Positions 1-12,119 of a stretch of 64,000 nt of DNA are shown piece by piece. Position 1 is the stretch's first letter, and each line of letters opens with the position of its first letter. The notes beneath the pieces were generated by a model, which saw nothing but the letters and a program-made list of their open reading frames with translations, ran no database searches and had not been told where the DNA came from. The stretch is from assembly GCA_002812745.2 (NCBI GenBank), contig NCSJ02000005.1, positions 186,001 through 250,000 on the forward strand, written 5' to 3'. A program made the translations under genes and the position numbers. The stretch is from Scytalidium lignicola (taxonomy: Eukaryota > Ascomycota > Leotiomycetes).

Positions 1-1065
1 GCTCCCCAGTCCAGGGGCCTAAAATCGCCCCCTAATATACCGTAAACATCTAAAGAGAAATATCACCGGTTTCACTATTCCAACAGTGGATTGCAATTTT
101 CTCGTGTTAATTCATCCCGTTGGGGACTGCAGCGGAGTGAACCTAGGGCACACTTAGGGCACATACCCATGGTTCTGCTAATGGAGTTAGATTGCCGGCT
201 TCACCAATCAATGATTGAAAACAAGTTGTGATAAAACTAATCCAGCCGATCTAGAAGTAGCCGCTTTGAGTACTCCAATTCTTTGATGTTACTCCTATCC
301 TCTGCACAGGGCTGGCACAATATAGATAGTAAAACACCATCTGACCCAGAAAGTCAAGGCCTTAAGATGTCGATCCATCACGACGACAACAGCGAGACCA
401 TCTATCTTTCACCGCTTTTAAAACTTTCTTGGACAGTCTAACTAGTAAAAGACCAGAATCATGTCATTGATCTCCATCAAAGGCCGTCAAACACTGCAAA
501 ATCAATAGTTACAATCTCAGTCGTGCACAATAACCTTGATGGGCTCGGGATTTGGCAATGATTCGCCGAACGAACAGCAATTGATTGGAAGACTGACCCA
601 TGTGCGTGCATGAAGCAACCACCGGACCCAAAGGAAAAAAAGTTGGGCTGGCTGAGATTGTATTGGCTATACGAGAACCACTTCATGTAGCACGGACGTA
701 GAAACCCGGAGTTGGAGCCGAAGGAAGTGTCTATATTTAGCCCTTTTTTGTTGTCGTTAGGGTTAAAGAACCTTTCCAGAAAACCCCCCAAAAAGCTGAA
801 AGAGCGGGAGCGACCAGGGTCGTGCGGTGTGACGTCTGTTATGCATATGCATGCATCAACACTCTGCATATGACGGCGGAGGGCCTTTGCTGAAGATGTC
901 ATTGGAGGTTGATTAACTTTCTGACATGCGGTTGCTGATTGGCCAGTCATGAGTTGCAGTCGCCGCGATGCTTGAAGAGGAAATGCTACAGTTCAATACA
1001 ACGTTGTATTCTGCAACGGAGCTTGAAAGGTGCACGAGCTCTGTCAAATGCTGAGATCGATAGGG

Positions 1066-1772
1066 TACCGGTATTAATCAGCCAACTACCTGCGCAATAC
1101 GAAGTACCGGTATGTACTGAACGTGATCAGCCTCAATTATTTCGGAGGCCCAAACGTGCTAAATAGGGGAGACTGGTAGCGTTTCGGTCCAGGTTCGGGC
1201 ACCACAAGTTGCTCTTACAACCAACCACGAGGCTTGTGGCAGTAATCACGAGTAATTTAGTGTTGTTGATGCAAGCGTGTGTAACGCTGCACTATCGAGA
1301 TCCAAGGACTCGCTTATAGTTCCCATATTCGTGATTAAGCTCTCCTGCAAGTCAAGGATCCCTTCGCCGAACTGGCTGTGTGCTGACATCATTGGCCTTA
1401 TTCTGGTACCGAATGAAACTGCGTGCAATATTGGAGTACATGGTTTAAGCAAAGCCTAGAGACTACCGGTAATACTTCTGTTACCTCTGTAGTGGATCTT
1501 TTGAGCCCTACACGCCACGTCAAGATCTACAAGAATTGCAATTAAAAGGCCGTATCTAAACGCCGTATTTATACGCCGTATTCAACCCAATCAGATGTAG
1601 ATTAGGAAAATGAAACTCAGATAAATAATTCGAGGAAACCTGCTAATGCCTAGAAAGTCCTCAAAAGCGAAGCGGGTTCCGCGACTCGTAACTCCGTCAA
1701 AGTAGCAGCAGCACATATCAGGGATTCAAAGTAACATATCCAATAATTAGCAGATCCATGGAGTTACCGGTA
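1066..1772. repeat. Four TACCGGTA palindromes within 0.7 kb
   Basis: The 8-bp palindrome TACCGGTA occurs at 1066-1073, 1105-1112, 1464-1471 and 1765-1772. A further intergenic copy lies at 43868-43875, and one lies in coding sequence at 21834-21841. Function is unknown; it could be a binding site for a dimeric regulator or a genome-wide over-represented word. Confidence 0.55.
1549..1587. repeat. Three-copy 13-bp direct repeat
   Basis: Three adjacent, imperfect 13-bp units each begin GCCGTAT: 1549-1561, 1562-1574 and 1575-1587. The spacing is exact, so this is a small tandem repeat rather than scattered words. No function is evident. Confidence 0.6.
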
Positions 1773-3594
1773 GCTCTTCTCAGAGGCAGATGCAGATCTA
1801 GAATTTAGGGGTCCATTGATCTAACTCACATGTCAATACTACCATAGTTTCCGTCGCTCATGCAGTTTAACTCGTTGCTGGCTACGAGGTTTCAGCTGAA
1901 AGGCTCCCATCAACCTCCAGCTCATCAGCCCGCTGCAACGACCCACAGCAATAATACGGCATAATTTATTTAATGACACAGCCCTATTCACCACAGGGTT
2001 GTAACCCTGGAGACACATATGAAGCAGATCCCTCCCGCTCCCGTGTTCGGAGGAATTACCATCTTCTTTGAACCGCAGCGCTGGGATTCCCATCAAGCAT
2101 AATGTTTTGTGGCTTGCGTCGGAAAGCTTCGCCCACTACATAGGGCGGCCATCAGCCAGCCCGACCTCGAGTTCTCCAACAAATATCAAAGGTGTCATTT
2201 TTCATCACTTCTGCATGAAATGGATGAAGTTGCCTATTACGGTCTGGGGCATCAAGCTGGTTCAGTGGTAATTCTTTTCGACCGCAATGGTCACAGATGA
2301 GGCAATGCCAAGATACCCAAGAAATCGGACCAGAAATGTCATCCAGGCAATCCTTACGCTACAAGATCTTACTGGTGTTTTACCTTCCAGACCACGGAGA
2401 TAACCCATGCAACAACCCAAACGTTCTAAAGAGGCTTTTGAACCGGTTCCACCGTCATGAATCCTTTTACCTGCCAAGACCAGATTATTGTACGTAGTCT
2501 GGAAGGAAGGCGCAGTCAATGAAAGCAAAAATAAAAGAAAGCATATAACTGACTCATACATCAATCCATTATTACTAATATGAAGCTGAGTTATATCTGA
2601 CGTGGATTGTGCAGACAATAAGCAAGACGTTTGACCGGGAGGCAACGTTGGCAACGGTTAAGCAATGCCTTCACCCCACGAAGAGCAACGTCAGATACAG
2701 TAAGGACGGTTTAAAGTCAACCAGAGGCATCCAGTCAGCCGTGCCAGTAAGGCTAACTTTCCACACACACGTTCTGGTGGGCAGAGTCAAAGACGCCGAC
2801 GTCTCCGGTGGCTCGGCTGATGGATTGTTGCTGTGGTAAGCGTGGTTGTGTCTTGTGCACCGAGTCTGCTTACGGGGTGGCCTATGGCATTGTGCACGCA
2901 CTAATTACCTATTCTAGCATAAAAGGATGCCAGGGCTAGGGAGTTGAGCTTACTGCGGTGTGCGGAGTTGCCATTAGAGCAGCAATCGAAATGGTCCGCG
3001 GATGATCTTCGCGGCGGAGGGGGACTAGAGAGGAAGCGACGGGAAAAGACTGTTTGTGGAAGTCAAAGAAAAAGCCAAGCAAACGCCATCGGCGAGGACC
3101 CCGGAAGGTTACAGTATTCATTGGCGAAACCAAAATGGCTTGACGAGATCCTAGATTAGTCATCAAAGGGGGCATTCTAGATAAGGCCAAACCAATGGTT
3201 TGGATCAGGAGACACTGTAAAGTTAGCTTCCAAACTACTAAAAATCGTTGTGCTTTCAAGCGAAACAGAAGGTCAGGTGATATGCAATCAACCCACAGGA
3301 TCCGGTCATCGACTTTTTGCTGCTCGACGGTTATTTGTGCCGAGGGATACTGAACCCCAACATTTTGCTACAGAGTAATCCTGCAGCCACTATCTGGAGC
3401 AAACCCTCCACCAATAAGCTTACCCGTGAGCCGTCCAGCAACCAAAATCTGGAGAACCGGAATGTTCTACGGAGTACTTCCATATCCAATTACTCCTGCT
3501 GTACGGAGGTATATCCAGCCATCCCCAGTGTGATTCGAAAGAGCTTGATGTGCATACAGAAACAGCGCGGTACGACGGGAGCACAGGACACCAC

Positions 3595-3616
3595 CAGTTC
3601 CCCCCAGTTCCCCCTA
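3595..3616. repeat. Short tandem repeat of CAGTTCCCCC type
   Basis: Two near-identical units of about 10-11 bp (CAGTTCCCC followed by CAGTTCCCCC) lie side by side in the gene-free left part of the window. No function is apparent. Confidence 0.5.
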
Positions 3617-3848
3617 GTTACACAAAGAAGCCAGGTACTGTACAACAGGCAGCACAATAATAGGCCGTCCTATTTGTTCACCAAGCGAATCTCCTTCCCA
3701 CAAGCAAAGACGGGGTTTTCTATTTATAGCTCTTCTCGTGGCAGGAGCAGGTAGAGCAAAAAAGCAACACAGAAGCAAGTGCCCGCCATCTGCACATCCT
3801 GTATTCACCAATGGCTACAGGATGAGCTTTCATTGTTGCAAGTAGAGA

Positions 3849-3876
3849 GCATAAGCATAAGCATAAGCATAAGCAT
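3849..3876. repeat. Hexanucleotide microsatellite (GCATAA)n
   Basis: A perfect 6-bp repeat, unit GCATAA, runs for a little over four copies. It lies in non-coding sequence. Read on the minus strand it would give alternating Ala-Tyr, which explains a spurious small open frame there. Confidence 0.85.
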
Positions 3877-5221
3877 GGGCGTGGTCTGTTACTGACGATA
3901 CATGGGGACGGATTGAAAGGGATTGAAAAGGAGCATCATGGATTTTACGCTCTACTGTACTATACAATACTGGGTGCTCCTTTGGCGGGGATGTGTAATG
4001 CCCCGAGCCTTTCTTAAGTATCCTCAACACTAAACCGGATGGAGACTAGTATTGGCTGTGCATGTGTCACCCCAAAACTCTTGTGGAAGCGGCCGAGGCT
4101 ACACCGCCTTTGCCAACCCCTGCCCAAAAGCGGTTTTGTTCGCAAGTGCCAGTCCTCGAACCAAAAGGTGCGAAAAAAAGTCTTGCGGCAAAACCCTCGG
4201 ATTTGGAGGAGAAAGATGGGATTTCAGATCCGGTTATCATTTCGCCGAGAATGACCCCGGTCTGCCTTCCTTGCCCAATTCCTTCATCCATGGTGGGTAT
4301 TTTTGAAAGCATTGTTCTGTAGTATATGAAGCAAATCCCGTAATATATACGTTTTGACATACATCCCAAAACGACCCTCTCTTAAATAGATTATATGTGG
4401 ACACAGTTGGCAGAAGATTAAGGCAAAGAGTCAAAGCGGGGAGCAAATTGTTGTATGGAAATAAAAGGAAAAGAAAGACTCTATTCACCTTCCCTATCTA
4501 TCTCCAGACGAAACCCCAGCACTTGTCATAGGCGCCATGCACGTTTTGAATTCCAGCAAACAAACAAAAGGCTCATGCAGTATCTTTGCGTTGGAGAACA
4601 TGCATTGGGGCTTACCTTAAATAGCGCTGGGATATCATCACTTGACCTCACTGTACTTTGCTTTTCAACCCACGCCCTCTTCCAACCCGACTAATACCGG
4701 CAGTCTGGAAGATTACCTCTGATATGGGAAAAATGGATAATGGCAAGGTCGTTTCGTCTCCAAAAAGTGATGCATATACAAGTGCTATACCATATGCAGT
4801 AAAATGCCCCCCATTTTTTCGGTCCCGACAATTTAACTTTCGGGACAAAGGACTTCCATTGTAAGGAATCTAGAAACAATATTTCGGTGGTCTTACGGCA
4901 AATATTAACAGGGGGTTTTTTTTTGGCGGGTGGTCATGTTTCTCTTGCATATGTATGGGCCCATAAGGCGCAGAATATAGTACAGTACTAACTTTCTTTC
5001 CCGTTCCACCCATCCATCATTTCCGTTACTTTCTTGCAGCGCAGTATCTGGGGATTAGACAGGTGGTGATGATTTCATAATGACGAAGTTTAACTTAGTA
5101 TGGTGAGTTGAAAAGTGGGTTAAATGGAGTAAGCATAACTCTGTATTTCCTCATAATTATGTCGTTTTCAAATTCTCCATCAAATAATAAGCTATGCTAA
5201 ATTTGAAATTTATGTGGATAT

Positions 5222-6030
5222 CTTTTTTTTTTTCTCTCTCTCTCTACACATTTCATGACCCTCGCAAGTTACCCGTGCTTAGCCTTGTATATACAAGGCT
5301 ATTTTTACATCGTTCAATGATATAAGCGTCTTGCAGCAGATAACTGAACAAGTTCCCTATTATTCCGGGCCGGTGTTCCCAATATCGATTACTAAAGGCC
5401 CCCTCAATTAGTAACGTAGAACACTTCCAAAATCCTTTGCCTCCTTCCTAAGCTCCACTGCAGAGAGTAGCACCTATGCTATGTACAGGTGCTTCTCCGC
5501 CAAGCCGGTCATACGCGGGTCGGCGATTTTACACCCATTATTCGTGGCATAACATATCCACACATCCAGAGCATGGGCTTGTACTGTATTCACGCCGTCT
5601 TACTTCTATGACAGCAGTAACCGCTTGAGCAACAACACCAGTTCTCACGGCATACTCGGGAGGCCTTTAAGGTAAAGGGAAGGTTTTTGTCCCCGTGCCG
5701 CGGCGTGGCGGCCGAATTCTAGAAGGAGGGAGGAGGGAGGGCGGCAAAATTTTTGTACGACATAGCCTGGTTTTAGGGGACTGCTTGCTGACGGAATTTG
5801 CTACTACACCCTATCCAAGCACGTCAAACTGTCCATTATTCCTCTACGGTTTCAGGTTACTAGTATTATTATTAGAATATATTATTCGCCACATGGAACG
5901 ATGAGCATTTGCCCCAGCAAACGTTACCTTTGGCTAGTTGGGTTGTAGATGACAGAGAGAGAGAGAGGCGATTGACGCTATAGACAGTGAGGAAGTTGAG
6001 TGCGTGTGAGTGAGTGAGTGAGTAATCATA
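5222..6030. repeat. Low-complexity cluster (T run, CT, GA and GTGA repeats)
   Basis: Simple tracts are concentrated here: a T run leading into CTCTCTCTCT near 5222-5245, GA repeats near 5952-5970, and five GTGA units near 6003-6024. Further right, CTAC and CAAC repeats lie near 6462-6500. Such tracts are common in fungal promoters and long leaders. No gene is attached to them inside the window. Confidence 0.7.
5280..5301. repeat. Perfect 22-bp palindrome followed by a T run
   Basis: The half-site TAGCCTTGTAT is followed directly by its exact reverse complement with no spacer, and then by ATTTTT. As DNA it is a perfect two-fold symmetric site. As RNA it would fold into a tight hairpin ahead of a U run. 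It sits in the gene-free left region. It could be a dimeric-regulator site or a 3'-end signal; the sequence alone cannot decide. Confidence 0.7.
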
Positions 6031-6541
6031 GCTTTCTTTACTTTCTACTTCTCCTCGGAGGGGTGTGCATGACAAATGCAATGCTGTTTCACTTTCTTGT
6101 TTTCACACAGAGAGGAGTGGGATTGAGTGGCCCTTGGTGAAAAGGGGGCTACTTCTCCAGCCTCCTGAGTTTAGTCCAGAGTCCAATGTGCTTGCCCTGG
6201 AGTGTGTGGGGAGAAAAGATGTCACAGCGCAGAGAATTCCAGGAGGTGACTCGTATTGAGAGCCTTGAATAGCTTCTTTCGAAACTTAAAACATGCCTGA
6301 TCCTTCGTGTAAATATGGGCTAGATTTGCGCATCGTGGAAAGGAGCTGAGTTGAAATTTACTATTGACCGCTCTTTTAAAAGGGGTTGAAAAAAATTGCT
6401 CGATGGTATCAAATATTTTTGATCTACTATCAGGACTTTTGGCATGCTTCAGCTATCTGTCTACCTACCTACCAACTAAGCATCCAACTGCCCAACCAAC
6501 CAACAAACGAGCAGAACCATCAAATGGCGCCAGATAAACCC

Positions 6542-6543
6542 NN
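6542..6543. other. Two ambiguous bases (NN)
   Basis: Two consecutive Ns lie in non-coding sequence just after a CCC run. They fit the pattern of consensus uncertainty at homopolymers seen elsewhere in the window. Confidence 0.9.
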
Positions 6544-7070
6544 CATCTGCAATGCCGTATCTTCCCATGAAAATCCCGTAACCCTCAACTATTTTCCCTC
6601 CCAACTTGGGGAAGAAAAGAAACAACCAACCTGGCTGATATCGTTGAAGATAAACCCTATATATCTCTTCTTTCAAGCCTTTGCCCATATTTCCACCTCT
6701 TTGCTCGTTGTATCATCGCACTATCTAAAAGACGCCCAAAAGGGGGGGAAATAATTCATGAATCAATATGCTATCAAATCTATCTAATGGAGCCAAACGA
6801 GACACGAAAGTGACATATTTTCGCCGTTAATATGGGATTAAAATGAGGATACCTCCCTCCTTTTTCCTTATGTCTCTTCCTATCATCGCTTTCGTAATCA
6901 CAATATATCATAAGACGCCTTCTCTCTGTTTCTGCTAGTAATCAAATCCCACCTCCTTCCCTCTAAGTTAATTTGGGAGTGTTAAACGTCCCACCAGCAG
7001 CAAATAATGCACCGTCAGTGTCGTTATAATGTTTTTGGATCGTTCAAACTTCTTCTCGAGATGTCACCTG

Positions 7071-10054
7071 TTACTTAGGAAGCTGAAACTTCGATCGCAG
7101 ATTCGCTAGATCGACTTCTGAAACGATGGTAGGAAGGAAGGAAGCAAAGTTCGGAATCAAGGTAGCGTAGAGATTTAATATCTGAAAAGAACCATAAATA
7201 AGCATCATTATTCTAAAGAGTTCAACGTGTGATAACTTACATGTTGGAACATTTGCTGTAGCTCTTCAGTCAGCCTGTAGCGAGCAATCGCTGTGAACAA
7301 TCGGCCCAGGTCCTTCTCCATCGCCTGTGGATTGCGGTTGACGATCGACAGAAAGCCCTGGAATGCAGTCGCTTTCTCCGACGTATACTCAACAGTAGCA
7401 ATAGATGTCAAGAATTGATGGGAGAAGGTAGCTAGGGCCGGAGCCAGAAGCTCGTCGTTACCCAACCCGAGTCTTCCAAGAGCAATCGCTGCATTCTCAA
7501 TGACTGACCGAGGGACCNTCGGGGTTACCAAGGATCTCAAGGTACCTTTCTAGCAGCTTTGGAACATACGGTGCCATTCCTTTGCCATATTGGATACTGA
7601 TCTCACCGGCAGACCAACATGCATTGTTTAGAACGCTGAAGCCGGTCTCAATTTGCTCGTCCAGTATCGAATCCAGGTCCAGTTGGCGGGTCAGAATAGG
7701 TAAAAGTGTCGGCAGGAATGGCTGGAGCTGTGGAAAGACATACTTTGCGCAGTCTCCAAGGAGTGCATAGGATGATTGGCGCACATCGTTCTCAGGATCT
7801 TCCATGCAAAATGCGAGGAGTTCAAAGAGCTGCGGCTGCGAGCCGGATACGAGGGCAGCTGATTGTTTCCCTTCCAGTGCTTGAATTATAGCGCTAAGGA
7901 GGTCCAAGCTTGTTACGAGGAAATCTTTGTCGGGCCTGTCTAAAATTGGATTATTGACGGCTGCAAGGCACTCTTCTAAGTTCTGGTGGACCAATTTGAT
8001 ACACCTCGTAAAGATGGGTATCGCATAGGGTGCGAATGCTTCACCCAGCGCGGTTGCTACGTAAGATAGACACTCAAGAAGAGGGAACAACTCTCGTGAT
8101 TGATCAGTGACCTTCTGCCACCTGTCAATCAATGCTGGCATTAGTATAGCTGTCAGTCGAGGTTCAGACAGCCCCTTGCCAATGTTCTCAGCTAGGGTCT
8201 GTACACAGTCGTAGAGGATGAACATGTTCCTATCCTTGTATTTGTTGAAGCAGAGAACAAACTGTTGTAGGATAGGCTCACAGTACGGTATGAGCGCTGT
8301 ACCAGCTTTCTCCTCGAGATGTGCGAAAGCAGAGGCACCCGCCTCTTGAACCTTTTTGTTGGAATCTAACATTTTTGTGAGTATACCTTCCATCATTGGG
8401 ACGAAATATTGAGCGCGTGCCCCAGGTTCTGTAAGATTTGCGCCCCATCCAGAATATCTTCCCAAGGTCCAGCAGGTAATCTGTCGAACAAGTGGCTCCT
8501 GATCGTTGAGCAGAGTTATCAAATAAGGTACTAGGTCTGGTAGATGGGGTACCACGACATCCATACAGCCTTCCGCGACTGCTCCCAGAGCAAGAACGGC
8601 AGCTTCACGATACTGCCATTCCTGGTGTCGTAGATTCTTCATTAGGTAAGGTAGGATTGTATCGAATACTGGTCCTCGAAAATCGGTGGCAAAAACGTCT
8701 AGAGCAGCGGCAGAACATTTGCGTAGAGTCCATTGTTGCTCTGGATTTTCATCGTCATCACTATTCTCCTCATCGATTTCACCTTCCTCGAAGTCCTCAT
8801 CTGCTACTCCGTCAAGTTTAGTATATCCGCCATTTTTGCCGGCTCCCTCCTCAGTCTCGCTCGCAATAGCTCTAGCCCCTTTGCTTTTAGCGAACTGTGG
8901 TTTTATATCTTCGGCACGATCCTCTTCATCCGCATCATCTCTAGCGCCTTGTAGAATTGCTATATCATCTTCGCCGTAGACCATACTCTCGAGTAAGACA
9001 GGAATAATTTTTCCAAGATAGGGACCAAGTGACTGCCAGAGTTCATCATGCTCCCCTACTGTGAGCCAGAATTCCGCCGCATCACAAGCCAAGCCTTCAT
9101 CATCAATCTTGCGCTGTTGAGATATGATGTAATCTACTAGACCGGATATGTGCGGTAAAATTTTATCGGGCCGTATTTCAACAAGCTGCACAAATGCTCT
9201 GCAAACTTGCCGTCGAACTTCGGATGAAGGGTCATTGGCCAGCTGGAAGAGTCCGTTAAGTAGGTCATCAAGTGAAACTAGTAATGACTGTGATTTTAGA
9301 GGGATGAAGACATTGATGGTGCTTAAAGCTAGTGTTCGGATTCTTGGGTTTCCGTTTAGACTGAACTGGACGAGTTTTGGAATAATGAAGCTAAGGGGTC
9401 GTTGTCCTTGGTAATCTTTATCGAGTAATTTCTTGTTGTCCTCACAAATCTTAGCTAAAGCTGCCATAGCTCCTTCCTGTGCTTGTGGTTTGACAGTTCC
9501 AGATTCATTTCCAACCATGGCCAATAATTCTGGTAATATTTGAGGCCAATCGAGTATCCCACCACGTGTAACAATCTCGGTTATCACGTTCCCAGCATAG
9601 CTTCGTATGGAGCCGTTTTCATCTTCAAGCGCTAGGGGAACCGATGATCGAATAAGTTCAAGGCTGGCTTGAGGTATTGACTTGTAGCTTTCTCTGATAT
9701 TATTCTTCAACATGATCGCTGCAGCGGATCGGACCCCATGGTATTCGTCGGGGCTAAAGTTTAAATATGATGGCACCTGACCGCTAGAAAATATATAAGT
9801 GAGGTAATTATTGATATCTGGCGACTGGTTGGCCTGTTTCAACAACTGATTGAAGAATCATAAGTTAGCACTGACCATTATGAGAAGCTACTCAATCTGG
9901 AGTGTAAAGATGCTAGAATCTGGAAAGTAAAAATTGGACTTACATCCTCGGCCTCTTTTCTCTGTTTCTGGTTTTGACCGCTTAAAGAGTCCTTTAAACA
10001 TCTCGAAAGTTGCCGTAGAGGCTCTTCCTGGGGTTGCCACGACATAGCTGTCAT
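7071..10054 (-). CDS. KAP104: Transportin / importin beta-2 (Kap104 family)
   Basis: Nuclear import receptor that carries PY-NLS cargoes, chiefly mRNA-binding proteins, through the pore and releases them on Ran-GTP. Exons by my reading: 10054-9944, 9845-7241, 7181-7071; about 941 residues, the usual family size. The sequence is a HEAT-repeat solenoid that I recognise throughout as transportin: SPDINNYL near the N terminus, RKCSAAALDV after the loop, LFPLLECLS, and ENAAIALGRLG near the C terminus. A long acidic loop at residues about 336-407 corresponds to the H8 loop that releases cargo. An N at 7518 shifts the frame; deleting it gives one continuous repeat. A second in-frame ATG lies at 10045. 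Upstream, about 1.3 kb separates it from the PAC4-like gene. Confidence 0.93.
7518..7518. other. Spurious N in transportin exon
   Basis: With the N, the frame stops about ten codons later. Without it, the frame continues through the conserved VIENAAIALGRLG segment. The N is therefore an extra character, not an unknown base in a codon. Confidence 0.9.
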
Positions 10055-11386
10055 TTGTCTTCCTAAATACCCTTGCTTATCGGTATGTAGCAGCTAGAAC
10101 CCAGTTCAAGCAGTCGAAGGTCAGGAAACTGTTCGTGGTTCCACTAGCAGAATTGCGGGAGGCTAGATGTTGATTGGCATCTGCAGTTGAACGCGCATTA
10201 GTGATTGATAATATGACACAATATTGTTGAGCAATGTATATGTCTAGCGATAGCCATAAAGTTAGGGGAAATAAGGTGGGTTTGACTCACGATCAGTGGG
10301 TGGAAAGAGAAGCAGGTGGTCGTAAGTGCAATAACAAAGACTATGGCGGGGTGCCGAACCAGGTGTTTGCTCCGAGAACTCTGATATGAAGTTGGCTAGG
10401 CTGGCCCGAGGACCTCCTCAGCTTTGTGATATGTAATATTCACAATTATTGCAATATAACTTCCTTGGGGTCGAGAATCAAATGATGCGGAAGATATATA
10501 TATCAGGTGTAGTCTGAAAAGAGTTCACCTATGCGCATAGCGCAAATTCAGGTCTGGCCTCCACCAACGTTTTCGCTTAGTGGTTTAAAAGGGTGTTTAA
10601 ATCCCATGTACCAAAGGGACAGGGCTAGGTTATCTACACTACATCAAACAAAAATTATTTCTCTTGTGCATTAAGGGACCTGGTTTTGTAGTCATTGAGT
10701 CTAGATGCAGTTATTTAGTTTAATAAAATATCAACTTAATCCCCAGTATTGTGCAGAATTTAATAATACACTTTTCTGGCGAGAATTTTGGTACCTTCTC
10801 TTGGCACCAAACTCCTTTGAGTGTAGTTCATGGAGATATTTCTGCAACATATCTGAAGTTTTCTCTGTTAAACAAGGCTTTTGAAGGCCGTGGAACTAGG
10901 AAGTGAAGCTAGCAAAATCAATCCTACAGAAATCTGCTCCCTCAAGAATAACAGTAGATGATCAGGGGATACGCAAATTTTTCGTCTGACGCTGGAGATA
11001 AAAGGTCAAGGTGTAGAATCATTGGAAGCTAGAAGCAAATGACACAAGTCGAACCTTTTGCACGATTCTCGAGCAAGAGATGATAAATATCCTCTAAAAC
11101 CATAACGACCAGCGTGCTGTGACTGCTAAGGTTAGAAAGACGTAGTACTATTCTGCGATAGGTGACTTTTACAGTAGTTGCAACTACCGAGACCCTTGCT
11201 CTGCGGAGTCTGTTCGTTCTGTGCCTGTTTTTCTACTTTTGCGTGCTAATGAACTCGCATGACTGGGATAGCGTCCAGCCATGGAAACTCCTCCACCTGA
11301 AGTCATTTTTCATGCGGGTTGATGACAGGAACTTAAACTCCAGAAGACCCTGGATTTACTGCCAAGTTTCGTCACGTGTTAGGATT
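10055..11386. other. Intergenic region, nothing recognised
   Basis: About 1.3 kb between the transportin start and the PAC4-like stop codon, both on the minus strand. It should hold the transportin promoter and the downstream end of the PAC4-like transcript. It is AT-rich; I see no coding exon, tRNA or clear regulatory site. Confidence 0.6.
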
Positions 11387-11867
11387 TCAACTCGCACTGT
11401 TCTTCTGCACTGCATCAATGACCACTTGGATGACCACTTTAAGACCTTCCATCTCTTCTTCCACAGTGCCGCCCATACCTGCACTAGCGAAACTCATAGA
11501 GTTTCCTACATAGACGGGCTTCTGAGTTTTCCTTGCTAGTGCTTTTGCAAGCCTTGTGGTAAATTCAACAGAAGATTCATAAGTGTATAGAGGTGTGGAA
11601 AGTGCCTGTCCTTGGTTTATCCTCTATAATACTGTTAGACCATCATTCATGACAGTGAACAAGATCATTGCTCACATCTGGAAGCGCATATACGAACGAG
11701 CCCAATGGGGCTTCATTGGACAAGTCTCCCTTTGGTGCGGTTGTGAGAAAGAGTTGAATGCAGTTCGTAATTGTCAAATGTAGACATATATTGGTGTCTG
11801 GGGCTCTAGGGAGGGAGATGGAGAGCTGAAGAGGGACAGCAGAGGGTTGTTCATTATTTTGCATCAT
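11387..11867 (-). CDS. Proteasome assembly chaperone 4-like (PAC4/Poc4)
   Basis: A small two-exon gene, easily missed because neither exon forms a long frame. Exons 11867-11676 and 11623-11387, intron 52 nt (GTGAGC donor, TCTAAC branch site, TATAG acceptor); 142 residues. The first exon ends in LGSFVYALPD. The second reads LSTPLYTYESSVEF, then KPVYVGNSMSF and GGTVEEEMEGLK. I recall this pattern from fungal proteasome assembly chaperone 4 proteins; PAC4 pairs with PAC3 to help assemble the 20S alpha ring. The weak conservation of this family makes exact orthology uncertain. It is divergent from the UCH37-type deubiquitinase, with 252 bp between start codons. Confidence 0.78.
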
Positions 11868-12119
11868 GATTTTTTGGTGATATTCTTGCGGAAAGATGTA
11901 GGTTTAATTTTTGATATATACAGGTTCGAAGTCCCCGCAACAAGTGCCCACGTTTGCAGGGAAGCTCGGACCCCTGACGTACAGTAAACCGTGGTCGTTT
12001 AGCGGCTTGTGCCCATTTCAAAGCTCGTGTGCCACAATTCGAGCTTTAGAATTACGGTACTTGGAAGCATTCAAAGGTACGCATTTGAATCCGGAGAGAT
12101 CTTTCATCTATAGACCAAG
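11868..12119. promoter_or_regulatory. Shared divergent promoter, PAC4-like / UCH37-like
   Basis: The 252 bp between the two start codons must contain both core promoters. It includes a perfect 8-bp inverted repeat, AAAGCTCG (12020-12027) and CGAGCTTT (12040-12047). The 12-base loop carries GTGCCACAA. The TGCCAC core resembles the complement of the yeast proteasome element GGTGGCAAA, but only partly, so this is suggestive at best. Confidence 0.45.

Larger units (their letters stand above)
1..7070. other. Long stretch without a recognisable gene
   Basis: I find no gene here that I can support. Open frames are short (the longest, about 157 codons, is on the minus strand at 477-950), overlap each other in several frames and resemble no family I know. 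The stretch holds TACCGGTA sites, a 13-bp triple repeat, (ATAAGC)n, (GTGA)n and GA-rich microsatellites, CT-rich tracts and a 22-bp palindrome, listed separately. Other gaps in the window are about 0.25-1.4 kb, so 7 kb is unusual. It could be the long upstream region of a gene beyond the left edge, a non-coding transcript, or decayed sequence. Confidence 0.6.

Noticed and set aside
477..950. 157-codon minus-strand frame as a gene
   Set aside because: No recognisable domain, no start context or intron pattern, and it lies in the gene-free stretch. Too weak to call.
3849..3876. CRISPR-like short repeats
   Set aside because: The units are contiguous hexamers without spacers in a eukaryotic genome. 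It is a microsatellite.
11918..11945. tRNA T-arm-like word GGTTCGA
   Set aside because: There is no matching D arm, anticodon arm or acceptor stem around it, and it lies in the divergent promoter.
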